DNA of 61,178 bases from Ectocarpus siliculosus. Lineage: Eukaryota; Sar; Phaeophyceae; Ectocarpales; Ectocarpaceae. The stretch lies in NCBI GenBank assembly GCA_000310025.1, contig FN647863.1, forward strand, positions 218,385 to 279,562, read 5' to 3'. Below are positions 1 through 11,856 of this stretch, in pieces; position 1 is the first letter of the stretch, and the number at the start of each line of letters is the position of its first letter. Below the pieces are notes generated by a model, which searched no databases, was not told where the DNA came from, and saw only the letters and a list, made by a program, of their open reading frames with translations. Made by a program: the position numbers and the translations under genes.

Positions 1-3000
1 TTTCCGCGGTGCCCAGGGTAAAAAGCCCCCCCACGGACCCCCCGGCCCGGGGGTTCGGGGCCCTTCCAAACCTTTTTCCGGGGGCCTTTTTCCGGGGGGG
101 GGGGGGGCCCCCCCCCCCCCCGCCCCCCGCGCCGGGCCAGCAGACGGCCGCTCTCCGCCCGTCCCCCGCGAACCAGACCGAGCACCGGGGGCCCAGCGGA
201 GGGGGTCTCGGTCCCGCTACCCCCCCCCGGTCTCCGGCGCTGTTGCGGAAGGCGGTGGCGATCTCGACGGTAGCGGCGGTAGCGGGGCCGGCCTCCAAGA
301 GCGGAGCGTCGAGGAAAGCGAGATCGCCAGCGGAGGAGATCGCCGCCAGGGTAAGCTCCGACCACCACCCGACGGACACGGCCCGCGGGACGGCGGCGCC
401 GGTGCCGCCTCCGGCGGCGGGAGCGGTGGTGGTCTCCGCCGGCAGCGGTGGCCCTCTTGCTGCTGCTGCTGCTGCTGCGGCCCCCGTAACGCGATGCCAG
501 GAGCGGCCGTCTGCGGAAAGACACCTAAGGGGAAGCGGCGAGAGTGTGTGTGGGGTGATTAATGTCGAGTTGAATTGACAAGGCTCAGAAAAAAGCACGA
601 CCTCCTCCCCTCCCTAAATATTTCACTCACGCGACAGAGTTGTAGCGTGTTTTTTTGCCAAAGAGTAGCGCGATTCGAGCCCAACTCTTGAGCGGAGAAC
701 AGGGTTCGAATCGGAACAAATTTACGTGCATGCTACCTACCGTATTGCTACAGAGTAGCGCGGCTTGGCTCAAACCTTTGAGCGGGAGCGCAGCAGTCGA
801 ATCAAACTTTTGCTTATTAAAGTGTACCGTATGCAGCTTTAAGCTCTTTGCTATCGTATTGTGCTACGAACGATAGAGAAGAGAGCGCGAACGGCAGCTG
901 TCTGCTGAAATAGCACACAGTACCTGCGGCCGAGGGATGAGGCGTTAGCGGCGTCCTCCGAAGTTTCCACGATGCTGACCCCTCCCGCGATGTCAAGCAC
1001 GGCCAACCTGTCTCCTGATGGGTTGAACACCACCTGAAAAAAACAACCCCATGACCGCAAAACACCCGATGGAACTAAAAAAAAGAATGCAGCTTCTGTC
1101 CTGCGGTGCAGTACTGCTGTGTCATGGAGCACCGGTTCAGTTTTCTACGAGAGCGAGAAACAGAAAGTTCAAGTAAATTAACACCATTCACCAAGGCGTG
1201 CCCTTTCTGGAGAATCGCGTGCGACCCGCGAGCGTGTTGCGGGGTGTTTGAAAGCGCGCAAGCGCTTCACGGCGCACGGGACACTAAAAACGAGATAGAC
1301 GCCATCATCGGCGTTTGATCGAAATTTTGATCGTGAGCGGTTTCCGAAACAATCAATAATCGATACAGTTTCTCAGCATTCTGGCCATGAATTAAGCAAG
1401 GAATATATGGCATTTTCATTCTTGCCTGGATCATTTTTTGATATTTTCCTTCTTGGTGATGACCGAAACAGCAATTACATGCATGGCCGTTCCATTCCTG
1501 CATGGATCATTTCTTCTTCTTGGTGAAACAAACAAGCAAAACTTGGCCTTTCTATTCCTGCCTTGGAATATCCTTTCTTCTTTCGATGATGAAAAAAATG
1601 TAGCAAAACCTCTCCATATTCCATACTCCTGCGACGCCGCGTGCTCCAGCCTGGATTACTCTTCCCCCTTGGCGACCAAAACAAAACCAGCAAATTTTTT
1701 TTTCCATATTCCATTGTACTCCTGCTCATGCTTGTACACCCACCTGCACAGGGGGCGCCACAGCTCGCAGTCCCGGGAAAAACAAAGGCAGCAACGCCGG
1801 CACCGTCCCGGGGGGCGCCCTGTCCAACCCCGCCCGCGGCGCGGGAACCACGAACGACCCCCCCTCCAGCGACACGAAGTGGAGCTCCGTCAGCCGAAGC
1901 GGCGGCAGCGGCATGGCGGCGCTCCCCCCCGCCGCCAGCCTCGACCCACGCGCGCGCAAGATGGCACCTCCGCCAGCAGCGGCGTAGGCGCTGCTTTGTT
2001 CGACGGTTGCGACGGCGGCGGCGGCAGCGGCGGCGCCCCCGGTCACTCGCCAGAGGGTGAGGGAGAGGCAGGAGTCGGGGCGGGAGGCGCCCGAAGGGCC
2101 TACCACGGCTACCGTGTCCGAGGCTGTTGTGCGGGTCAAGACGAGAGGAGAGAGAAGACGAGAGTAGCAACGTTATTATAGTTGATTTCCGCACGGACGG
2201 AGGGTGACTGCCTTTCGCAGGAAACACGAATGCAGCCATGAAGGGGGTTCGCAGGGGACAAACATGTAGTCCTGGGGGGGGGGAGGGTCGATGGCAGTGG
2301 AAGGGTTACTGTGAACGGGAACAACCCTAGGGGGTCCGATGTGAGAGTCGTGCGGGAGGGGAGGGGATGATGGTCAGCCACAGCCAGGCCTTGCGCCGGA
2401 ACAATGTACGCACTCTCAAAACCGTGGTACTGCTGTACAATCCTCGAAGGAGCACGATGGCGCCAGATAGCATACCGTACCTATCAAACCCCACTGTCAC
2501 TGCTTTCGTCCTTTCCTGCCGAGTAATCGAGCTTTGAAATCGGTCTACGGCGAGTGTGTGTGATAATGCGTCCCCAAAACTGAAATAAAAAAAGAAAATG
2601 AAACAAACAAAGCTCAAAACCGAAATTAGAAAGCACCCAAAAACAGAAAAAATAAAAAACACCCAAAAGGAAAAACAGAACACACGCAACCTATTTGGGG
2701 CGGTATCCTATGCAACCTATAACAGGGTGTGTCTTACGTTTCGTCTGTCCGTCTCACCTCCGTGGAATGCCATCGCACACGTGGAGGCATGCCATCTCCC
2801 GAGGCGCTGCTCCCAAGCCGGGGACGACAGGACCTCGCCCCCACCCTCACCCACGCCTCCTTCCACAGAAAACGAGTAGAGCGCCAAGACGGCGTCGTAC
2901 GTAAGGACCACCACCTTTGCGGACAAAAACATGCAAAAAAGTAACGAGAGACGTATGAATCAGTGCAGTCCACGAAAAAAACAAAACGGCTGTTCGAGGA

Positions 3001-6000
3001 ATCGTAGAAACAAAAGGGTGGTGTTCCAATAACACTGAATTCATCGCCGATTTATCCCGATATATCCCGGACTCAAATGTCTCTGGATGGAGATAAAATC
3101 GCTAGGTTTCCATCAGAGAAAAAAGCACGAAGGAAACGAAGCAGGAACTTGGAGATAAAGAACTTTACTTACGGGCAGGGTGGGGCAAGTGAAAATGTTA
3201 TCTCAGCTTGTCGCCCCAACCCCCAACACAAACGCGCACACAGGGAAATAGAAAGATACACAATTTGAAACTACGCAACAACATGTACACCGACTGAACC
3301 CTGGCACCAACAGAGTCCTCCAGTTGTACCCGTGACGTCACACTTTCCCAACGACACGCCTCGGCTTCAACGGAAATCTAGCTTTGCAACCACTCAAGAG
3401 GCTGGGGTAGTGAGACCATGCGTTCAGTAGGAAACAGGCGCACCCACGACCCCGCTACCGTATCGTATGTACATCACAAGACACCACACCCCCGGGATAT
3501 TGCATACTCGCACTACTATCACAAGGCATTGTACAGTATGCTGTCGACGGTTTCTTATCTTTCGTGGGTGTGTGATCGCATACAACGCTACGCGACTTCT
3601 CTTAGACCCACCTCCATCTTCCCGCCTTCCGACGACCCCCTAAGGGCGACGCCAGCGACCCCCCCCCCCAGGCTCGCCGCGGAACCCCCCCGGTCCGGCC
3701 CAGTGGGGCGCGGGACGACGGTAGCCAGACAGGCTCCGGAGAGGTGGCGCAGGCAGGCGACGCCTCCCGTAGGGGTGGAGACCGCCACGACACTGTGAAA
3801 GGAGGGGGCGTCGTAGATGCGTGTGGGGGGGTGGGGGTCGGGTACTCATGTATTGCATGCCTTGTAGCGGTTATAGACCATTTGACCCACGTGGCCGGGC
3901 ATTTTTTCCCCACGGGACCGGTCACCAATGGCCAATCGTTGCTTCCTACTTTGTCTATTGGATGGCTCAAGAAAAACAATCCCCAGAGCCTACCTATCCT
4001 TCCCGGCTCTTCAGGTCATTTCCTATGCCCCAGCACAAAAATAGGTTTGGCTAGAGAGGTTCGGTTCGGATCATCAAGAGGGGAGGGCAAACGACGACAA
4101 CGCGTTGTGCGAAGAAGACAGCTGCAGAGTAGCAGAGGGAAAGGCTCCTCGTCTTGTCTGCGGTGTGCGGTATCCCAGTGTGCGGTCTACTGCTGTCGGG
4201 GGCCATGCGCGACCCCCGTGAGATTCGACACTTTCGCGAGGCGAATACGGGCATCTTCATCATCATACAGAGCCGCGAGGCACGTTTGGGGTGAGGGAGG
4301 CAGGAATAGCCGACTAACCACGCACCCACGGGCAACGCGCATTGGCGAAGCAGAGAGCAACAGCCGCGTCCCGATCAACGCAGGGCCCGTTCGCCAACGC
4401 CTGTGCGTGGTGCCAGAGTCAACGCCCGTGGCTACTACTCAAAAACCTGACAACAAATACCAACAACAAACTTTGAACAAACCCCGCCCACCTCCCGTCT
4501 TTGCTCCACGCCAAGACTTGACCATGGAGACTCAGCGCCTCCTCCTCTTCCTCCTCCTCCTCCTCTCGCTCGCCCGCAGGCATTCGGCGGCTGCTGGGAC
4601 CACCAGGTACCGGAAGCAGCTTATTCCGCCGCAACAGCCGTGGCGCCATGACCTTCACCTCTTTCGCCCAAGGTCGGAGGGGAATAGTCGCCACGCTTGG
4701 ACCCTGTCGGCGGGGCAAGAAGGATGAGGCGGCGCGAAACGTTTTGCTTCGCACTGGGCGAAACCTAGAGGTGCGGAATGCTACCAAGCGCACGCGTTTG
4801 TGTATGGGCGGGGGTTTTCTGGGGCCGGAAGTGGCTGGTTGGTTACTGTATGCTCTTGGTTCCCAATACCTCGCCCGCCGTAGCTGGCAAAAGGGTATGT
4901 ACATGTTTCAAACGGCGGGGCACTCTTATTCAAAATAAATCTATCTCAACAGACAGGTCCGACACCGATCTACTGTACCTAGATCATCTCACAGTAAAGG
5001 CCGGGTGCCCATCTACTACCCACAGTAAACCTTACAGGCACCGGTACTGCTTGCAGATTAAGGCCTGACACCTATCTACTACCTAGACCACCTCGCATAC
5101 CATAGGCCGGGCGCCCATCTACTACCCATATGTAGCGAACTTCTCAGACGTCGCTTCGGGAATCTACGGATCTACTGCTCTCCTACGTCGGCGTCCAGCT
5201 CCCCACGAGATGCTGGACCAAAAAACACTCACCAAGGCGACCGCAACGACCCCATCCCCCTCCTCCGCATGCGCGAGCCCCCCCTCTCTGCTGCCAGCGG
5301 CAGCATCAACCCCGACCAGCGGCCGTCGCGGCCTATGCCAGACCTTGGAGAGATGTTCCACCAGCGGAGGCGTCAGGGCGGAGGGGCGGCCGAGGGACCT
5401 CCCCGAGAGAACCGATAGGAACACCGACGCCGCGATGCGCAAGTAGTTTCGCTGCACGTAGTGGTGCTGTTGGAGTTGTTGTACCCAAGGGGAGGGGGGG
5501 GGGGTGCATGGCATGGCGGTTAGATAGACCATTGGTGGGGTGATGTGCGAGAGAGCAACACAGGGTGCTTGCTGCAAGTCCGGATGTGGTACGTTACTAT
5601 TTATCTCGTTGGGAGGGCTACGTACAACGTGCAAGATCATGTTCTCGGCCAAGACCTCTGACTGCATGACCTTGGCGGCTGGGCCACCATAACGAGCAGT
5701 GATTTTGCATGGCTATGCACGTACTAGGGGCTGCTGCTAGGGGACAAGTTCGGAGGTTGTCGGCGAGGACAAGACCTGCGGGTTGACTCAGTTTCGCTGT
5801 ACACAATGGGGGCTATTGTGAATGCAGTTGGAATGGATTGGCGCAGAGTTTACGGGGGAAGGGGGGGCAGAGCAATAAACGGTGATCACGTGAGGGTGTC
5901 AACAAGTGGAATGTGCCGTGGAGATGAGGCTTGTATGACTATCGTCGATGCACATGCCGAACTTAGTTGCAGTGCAGCAGTGAAATGTCCACACGATTCA

Positions 6001-6909
6001 GCGTAGGAGGGTCGGAAGATGCGGGCTAATACAGAAAAACCCCACGGGGACTCAAAGCACAAGGAGGAATAAAAGAAGGTCGGCATTCGGGATAGAAAAG
6101 GCACCGCTGGTGGGATACGTCTGCGCGTGTGCTCATGTGAAAATTGCACCGCACCTTCACTTGTAAATATGGCGTTGGTAGTAGCAGCTGTACCTGCTGT
6201 GTCGTTTGTCGGGCATCGGAAGCTAAATATTCGTCGGATATGTAAGGATGTGTTTCAAACTGCACGCGGCGCGCTGCAATCTGCTATGAATCAGGGCACC
6301 GATACCAAAAGCCTCAGTCCCTATCGGGCGAGACTATGGTGCCATCTGCTTGTTGCGACTTTCACCGGTGCGCTGCTGTAGATGAGCTGCTGCCCGTGGT
6401 CCCGTGGTACCCAAAGTACGTACAGCGGAGTCTTGGACAGGCAGTCAACATAGCGCAACGGCGATCTGACAGGTGCAAATAGCAGCAGCTGAAAGAGGCG
6501 CAAAGCAGCCACAAAAAAAACGTACGTGTTCAACCCACGAGGAGGCTAGGAGTCTGCCCAGGATAATATGCACACAACACCCTCTCGCCACCTAAGGACA
6601 CCAGCGGTACATATGCTAGAACGAATGATGCCCAGCAGCCAGCTGTATCCGAACAAACAAACACCGTCCGTGTGCACCAACAACGTATTGAATAAGGTCC
6701 TCAAAACTCCCGACCACTCGTCCTCCCGCTTCACCTCATAGTACATCTCAGGATCCACGAGCACGACGCGTCCGCTCTCGTCCATCCTGAGGCACTCTTC
6801 CGCGTCCCCCCACCAGTTACCCGTGCCTTCCCGACATCGGGCGAGCAAACCTTCGGGCCCAAGCGGTGCCAGTTCAAACAGATACTCCACATGTTGCTGC
6901 TGCTGCTGC

Positions 6910-6941
<32 letters not shown>

Positions 6942-7049
6942 AAGTGTCGATGCAGCCGAAGAACGGGCAGTATGAAGAGGAGGCAACGCTACCGCCACTC
7001 CAGGTGATTCGCCACCAGGTTCACTCATCCCCGTAGATCTACCCTCCAT
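1..7049 (-). CDS. NBAS-like protein, N-terminal beta-propeller (3' end outside window)
   Basis: Eight exons chain in frame: 7049-6708, 5466-5233, 4703-4492, 3792-3612, 2914-2758, 2123-1744, 1033-924, and from 524 leftwards. Every junction agrees in phase (0,0,2,0,1,0,2). The translation reads as successive propeller blades, for example AWSKDGSVVAVS across the 4492/3792 junction, VVVLTYDAVLALYSF, LSLTLWRV, VVFNPSGDRLAVLD and GWWSELTLAAISSAG. The order matches the N-terminal domain of NBAS (neuroblastoma-amplified sequence), which in animals and plants belongs to the NRZ/Dsl1 ER tethering complex and also acts in nonsense-mediated decay. The start was taken as ATG 7049 (MEGRSTG); an in-frame ATG at 7340 would add 97 residues. 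A polyglutamine run lies at 6893-6943. The GGA|GTTTTG donor at 6708 is weak. Another large WD40 protein is possible, but order and spacing favour NBAS. The last exon runs into poor homopolymer sequence below 130. Confidence 0.68.
2487..2725. mobile_element. MITE-A remnant in NBAS-like intron
   Basis: It has CTTTCCTGCCGAGTAATCGA then GCTTTGAAATCGGTCTACGG and, further right, GGTATCCTATGCAACCTATA, the terminal sequence of the family. An A-rich segment (2585-2680) separates the parts. It lies in the intron between NBAS-like exons 2914-2758 and 2123-1744. Confidence 0.5.
3838..3890 (+). repeat. Dispersed repeat R1, short copy
   Basis: GGTACTCATGTATTGCATGC then CTTGTAGCGGTTATAGACCA and TTTGACCCACG, matching the start of the R1 core. 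It lies in an NBAS-like intron. Confidence 0.5.
4960..5150 (+). repeat. Degenerate repeat with CATCTACTACC units
   Basis: Imperfect units containing GGCCGGG-GCCCATCTACTA, with CCTAGATCATCTC or CCTAGACCACCTC spacers, occur about four times. The repeat lies in an NBAS-like intron. Confidence 0.5.
6708..7049 (-). CDS. NBAS-like exon 1 with polyglutamine tract
   Basis: First coding exon of the NBAS-like gene, 114 codons. It opens with a low-complexity Ser/Ala/Pro segment, then about 16 Gln interrupted by one Arg (CTG repeat on the + strand), then HVEYLFELAPLGPEG, which sits where NBAS proteins carry their short N-terminal helix before the propeller. The end of the exon includes the strand-like DESGRVVLVDPEM. 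The repeat length is probably polymorphic. The start and the donor are the least certain points of this gene. Confidence 0.5.
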
Positions 7050-8168
7050 CTCCACTGCTATTGTAGAGAACACGGCTGCGTTGCTTGTGTGCGGAGCAAA
7101 AGCAACGCTGGGGGTGACGCAAATGTGAAAGGTTCCGCCGACGAGAGGTACGCAAATGTCAGAAGAGGGCCCCCGAGCCAACCAGACTGGGCAGAGGCGG
7201 CGAGGCTGCGCCACAGGAGCCCGCTCACTGCTCTGCTGAACCACGCCGAAGCACCCAGCACACAGAGCACCAATGTTTTTTCTACGATGGAGGTCCGCTG
7301 AGATGCTGGCTGTCTCCGTCTTGGGACTGCTGACCTTCAATGCTCATCCGTCGACCGCAGCGGCAGCGGCACCAACTGCAACCGAGGTCAGCGCGCCTTG
7401 CGGCCCAGATCATGTGTTCGCCCGAAGTCTGCCATGACTGCTTTCACGCTGTCCTCTCCCGTAGTAGAAGCGTCGGTAGACGCACCAGGGCGTAGGGATG
7501 TTTGATTTTTTTAGGTGGTTTTGGTAATAGAAGAGGTAGAAGAGCAAGACCGCTGCTGCAATACATGAACGCAACGTCGGTGCTCTCGCTGCTGCAACCG
7601 CTCTTTCACCCTCCATGCCGACACCCTCCCGCAAGTCGACTGCCCCAAATCAGCAGCAGCTGCAGCAGCGGCGGCCGAAGTGGTAATTGCAGACCCATGT
7701 AGAGGGTAAGGTTTGAGGTGGAGAGCAGTAATCCCTGTGCATACCAACTATTGTGTCACTGCTGTGGGTGTGGGCGTTGACTGTATAGATACGGCGGACA
7801 CGTGGAACACGACAGTGGTACAGAAGGTGGTACAGCAGTACGGACCTACAGCAGCAATACTGCTGCAAGACATATCTCTCACTACCGGTAGTTGGGGAAA
7901 CAGGGGCTATTCCCTTGGGTGTCAACTGAACGGTCTGAGGGATTGTCCCTCCCACCTACCTAGCAATCGTAGGGTCATTCACTAAAATGAACTCCATATT
8001 ATCTATCGTTCAGTTCACGACAGTGGGCAAATACTGCACGGAAATCGATCGCGACCGCACACACCGTCTCTGAGAGTGCGTCCGGTGTACCCGGCGATAG
8101 CCTTGTTGGCTGAACTCTGCTGGCCCTGTTCCGTACTCACGCGTTTTTCTTTTCCGTCCCGTGGTACT
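7050..8168. other. Intergenic spacer between divergent genes
   Basis: This 1.1-kb stretch separates the NBAS-like gene (-) from the ubiquitin-like gene (+), so it should hold both promoters. It has several CAG/CTG clusters, including 7655-7675, and a TACAGCAGTA motif at 7831-7840. A minus-strand frame at 7410-7634 encodes a hydrophobic stretch (AAAVLLFYLFYYQNHL) that could be an upstream exon, but no splice partner is evident. No TATA box or RNA gene was recognised. Confidence 0.4.
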
Positions 8169-9299
8169 ATGCATATGATTCAGCTCACGGTACGGGTCCG
8201 AATGTCCGACGGGTCGGTGAAGCGCGTGCAGGCCCAGGCACGCGACACCGTGGAGGACGTCTGCGAGCGGGTACGTTGTCGTGTTGCTCACGCGGGGGGG
8301 GAGGGGGTCGTACTCACGTATCGTATTCCGTAGTCATTACGACATGAACCTCGCATCCATACAAAGCCGGGACGGAGCACGCGCGGAGTTCTCATTGGAC
8401 CAGGCTAAGGGTGGTACTCAGGAAAATGAATGCCGGAGGAGTTAGACCGTTGACCTCGCATGCCCGGACGGAGCGGTATGCCATTCCGGGTTTCGGACCG
8501 GCCCTACAGGCTTCACGAGGATGAACCAGAAGGTGGTCATCACCGTTGCATTCGCTGTGCTAAACCAGCTGGATGTTGCCGGGCTTCGACCAAGCCCATA
8601 TTCCATGAGGAAGGAGTACGTCGGGCATTCAATGTTGGTACTTCCACGCGCTGGTCGTCGAGACAGGGGCTCAGGCTGACTCTTATGGCTCCCGAAAGTT
8701 GGCCCAACGGATTTTTTTGGACGGGCATACCCCCACCCCCCTGATTTGCCACGGGTTTGACCAAGAGACAGACCTCTCACCACATCACCACAGAGTTCTC
8801 CCTCCATGATTGTCGTGTCGTCACCAGAACTTGAAGGCTGTACGCACCACACCTGTAGGCGTCTTTGAAGCTAATGGTGACTGCTGTGGGGTCTGTGTGT
8901 GCTGAGAAATGTCAATCCATGTGAGCAAAAGTAAGAATCCGTATGGAGAATCCGTAGGAGATTCTTTACGATAGTTTGGGACCCGACAATCATGGAGGGA
9001 GAACTCTGTGGTGATGTGGTGAGAGGTCTGTCTCGTGGTCGGATCCGTGGCAAATCAGGGGGGTGGGGGTATGCCCGTCCAAAAAAATCCGTCGGGCCAA
9101 CTTTCGGGAGCTATAAGAGTCAGCCTCAGACACCAAACGTCATTGGGTGGCACCACCATTACGAATATCGTGCTGATACCCCCGTTAGGCTTATCGCGTG
9201 CGTGACCCCCGCACCCTCTCCTCGTACAAACCTTGCAGTTGGGATGCGAGCCCGAGGCGGGCGTTGCGATCGAGGAAGACCCAGAGGCGGCAGTGGAAG
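8169..9299 (+). CDS. Ubiquitin-like N-terminal domain, NPL4-type (partial)
   Basis: Two exons are proposed: 8169-8270 and 9239-9299. Exon 1 begins ATG CAT ATG and encodes QLTVRVRMSDGSVKRVQ followed by ARDTVEDVCER, a beta-hairpin plus helix typical of ubiquitin folds. It ends at a GTACGT donor in phase 0. Exon 2 (GCAG acceptor, phase 0) continues with LGCEPEAGVAIEED and ends in phase 1 at GTCAGT. NPL4 starts with such a Ubl that binds p97/CDC48 in ER-associated degradation. The assignment rests on this short segment only. Later exons were not found; a foldback element lies just downstream at 9642, and the next recognisable exons belong to thioredoxin. The gene may be broken, or the remaining exons may be too diverged to see. 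Confidence 0.4.
8309..8470 (+). repeat. Dispersed repeat R1 (two adjoining copies)
   Basis: The R1 core runs GTACTCA, about 15 variable bases, TAGTCGTTAGACC-like, ATTGACCTCGCAT, AAGCCGGGACGGAGCAC and a TGGACCAGGCT end. Copies here are 8309-8405 and, starting again, 8444-8470. Related copies lie at 3838-3890, 44124-44219, 47868-47916 (-), 50467-50565 (-), 52887-52937 (-) and 53255-53290. The segment downstream of the second copy (8461-8600) shares a reading frame with the copy at 47655-47865. This is a transposon-derived family of unknown class. Confidence 0.6.
8671..9128. mobile_element. MITE-like hairpin element, about 145-bp terminal inverted repeats
   Basis: The left arm 8671-8815 is the reverse complement of the right arm 8984-9128 with few mismatches. 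Both contain TCCGTTGGGCCAACTTTCGG-like and CACCACATCACCACAGAG-like blocks. The loop is about 168 bp. There is no transposase frame. The element sits in the first intron of the ubiquitin-like gene next to an R1 copy and may be part of a larger composite. Because the arms are nearly identical, insertion is probably recent. Confidence 0.7.
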
Positions 9300-9641
9300 G
9301 TCAGTTCAATCTCGACGAAGTTTTTTAGACCTCGGACAGGGAGGGGCGTGTATCACGTGCTACCCTATGCCGCCTCTCTCCCCTTTTAAAAGCGTGATTG
9401 CCTGTGTCGGTGTGCATGTTTTTTTCTGTCGTTGCCGTTGAGGTTGGGTCTACTCTTGTGTGGCATTCTTCTCACGCAGGAGTAGGTCAGCGGAGCGATG
9501 ACTCCTACAATGGTCACACGGCGTGTAAAAGCCCCCCACTGGTTTCGTAGAAGCTTGATACCGTGCTTATTGCTAGATCCAGCATCATGATAGAAAAGAA
9601 GGCTTGAGTCCTCGAGATCACAATCGGTCACATTTTAGAAT

Positions 9642-11035
9642 GGGAAATAGACACAAGTGGGTATACCCACGCCATTCTCGGACAAAATGGCTACTCGAAA
9701 ATCCAGCGCGCGCGCACTCCATAGGCGACCCCCACACGACTCAAAACCCCATGCTGACACCTGGGCGACACAGTCAGGGACCATACACAGCACGGGCATC
9801 GATTTTCCCCTACTTTTAGGCACACGTTTGGCCCTAATACCGCCGACGCGCGCAAGGCCTCACCAGGGTGCCCACTTATGTCCGACATCGCGGTTGGTAT
9901 ACCCACCGGCGTCAACGAATTTTTTCATGTACCCACTTGTGTCTGTATTTTGACCCACTTTTGTCCAATTGTACCTACTTTTGTCCACGTACGGACGGCG
10001 GAAATCGAGCGGAAATCGACCTCCACGTCACCGCACGGCACAACATTGAATAGCCTCGGAACGTCTCAGAACCTCCCAACACCGTATCCATGGCATCTTT
10101 CCTATCCATGGTTGCCGACTGCGGACCGACCACGGAGGAACATGTCAGAAACATGCCAGACCCCTTCGGTACCGGCACGGGAAGATACCCGCGGCAAGCC
10201 CGGCAAGCAGCGCACTATCGGCACGACACAAATATATGCGTGACACACAACGGACAACACAACCAACGGGTCGCGCATAAAGAACAAAAAGACGCGCAAA
10301 CAGCAACAACACACACACAACAATACCAACCACCACGACGAGTGCACACCGACTCGTCACGGCAGCAGTGGCATGTCGAGGCCCTGCACCGTTGGTTGTG
10401 TTGTCCGTTGTGTGTCACGCATTTATTTGTGGCGTGCCGATAGTGAGCTGCTTGCCGGGCTTGCCACGGGTATCTTCCCGTGCCTGGTATCTTCCCGTGC
10501 TGATACCGAAGGGGTCTGGCATGTTTCTGACATGTTCCTCCATGGTCGGTCCGCAGTCGGCAACCATGGATAGGAAAGATGCCATGGATACGGTGTTGGG
10601 AGGTTCTGAGACGTTCCGAGGCTATTCAATGTTGTGCCGTGCGGTGACGTGGAGGTCGATTTCCGCTCGATTTCCGCCGTCCGTACGTGGACAAAAGTGG
10701 GTACAATTTGGACAAAAGTGGGTCAAAATACAGACACAAGTGGGTACATGAAAAAATTCGTTGACGCCGGTGGGTATACCCACCGCGATGTCGGACATAA
10801 GTGGGCACTCTGGTGAGGCCTTGCGCGCGTCGGCGGTATTAGGGCCAAACGTGTGCCTAAAAGTAGGGGAAAATCGATGCCCGTGCTGTGTATGGTCCCT
10901 GGCTGTGTCGCCCAGGTGTCAGCATGGGGTTCTGAGTCGTGTGGGGGTCGCCTATGGAGTGCGCGCGCGCTGGATTTTCGAGTAGCCACTTTTGTCCGAG
11001 AATGGCGTGGGTATACCCACTTGTGTCCATTTCCC
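9642..11035. mobile_element. Foldback element: 1.4-kb palindrome with about 630-bp arms
   Basis: The left arm 9642-10269 and right arm 10389-11035 are reverse complements over their whole length with only scattered mismatches. The loop is 119 bp (10270-10388). The right arm carries a short tandem duplication (GGTATCTTCCCGTGC twice near 10470-10500) that explains its extra length. The outer ends contain the self-complementary GTGGGTATACCCAC, and the arms contain repeated CACTTTTGTCC-like subrepeats near 9945-10000 and 10680-10750. Arms this long with subterminal repeats and no transposase are typical of foldback or long-TIR MITE elements. Frames within it are mirror copies of each other and are not convincing genes. 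Confidence 0.85.
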
Positions 11036-11339
11036 TTTTAGAATTACCCTGGGTGCCCCAATGTGCTTCCATGTATCCACGACGAGCACACGCCCTACAA
11101 CATCCCGTTTCCCCTGGTACGGTTTGTTTATATTCTTGTCGCCTTGGCAACGCAGTCTCTTCCACGCTGAAGGAGCTGTCGGTGGGGCACGGCGGTTGGC
11201 TCTACATGCTCAGGTGTGCAAAAAAGACGCGTACGATCCCACGTTTCTCGTTTCACCCGTTCAGCCAATGGTCGGCGGGGGTGATGTCACTTGCTGCGCC
11301 GCCTTGCCCTGCGAGGGAGACGCACGGCAGTACCTATCG

Positions 11340-11409
11340 CACCATCTGTATTCCTATGGTACCATCTGTATTCCTATGGTACCATCTGTGTACCTATGGT
11401 ACCATTTGT
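11340..11409 (+). repeat. 20-bp tandem repeat, about 3.5 units
   Basis: The unit GTACCATCTGTATTCCTATG is repeated from 11340 to 11409 with substitutions in the last units. It lies in the spacer before the thioredoxin exons. No coding role was recognised. Confidence 0.8.
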
Positions 11410-11856
11410 GCGTCCCCCGACCCCACCCACCACGTGTTGCCACGCTTTCCCCCGGGAGCTGCCAACAGCCTGAATTACAACCGGGAGCGTCGAGTACCCA
11501 AAGAGGAAAGCGAAGGCGCACCCTGCTTTCTGACATTTTTGTGGTTGCCACCCTGGCGACGCAGGATGGTAACCCTTGTCGTGGAACAGAGGCAATAAGG
11601 CTCGTCGTGACCCATGTCGGTGGGAAGGCAACGGGCGGTGTACGGGGTGTGCAGCTGCTCCCCCCGGTATATATCTATCTAGCCCGGGGAGATCTCCCAT
11701 CCGGAAGCACCCAAGATTGCCGTGAATGTGTTCTTGAGCATAACTGTCTCGGTCAGGCCCTGCACTTCACCGTCGCCTCACCCCCCCCGCTCGTTCGTTG
11801 CCTTCTGCAGGGATCCGGACGACCCCGGGGCGGATACGGCGGCGGCCATCCGGAGG

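Larger units (their letters stand above)
9300..11810. other. Spacer dominated by foldback element
   Basis: Apart from the foldback palindrome (9642-11035) and the 20-bp tandem repeat (11340-11409), no supported exon was found here. The polypyrimidine run and CTTCTGCAG at 11781-11810 form a good acceptor directly before the first thioredoxin exon. An upstream exon of that gene may therefore exist in this stretch, but none could be recognised. Confidence 0.4.

Noticed and set aside
9-578. Plus-strand 189-codon open frame at the left end
   Set aside because: It is Pro/Ala/Gly low complexity from GC-rich homopolymer sequence. The minus strand of 1-524 gives a better reading (GWWSELTLAAIS) that continues the NBAS-like gene.
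1438-2181. Plus-strand 247-codon frame
   Set aside because: Antisense of the NBAS-like exon 2123-1744 in its second half; the first half is AT-rich intron.
9657-10985. Many short frames within the foldback palindrome
   Set aside because: The frames on the two arms are mirror copies of the same inverted repeat and have no recognisable domain.
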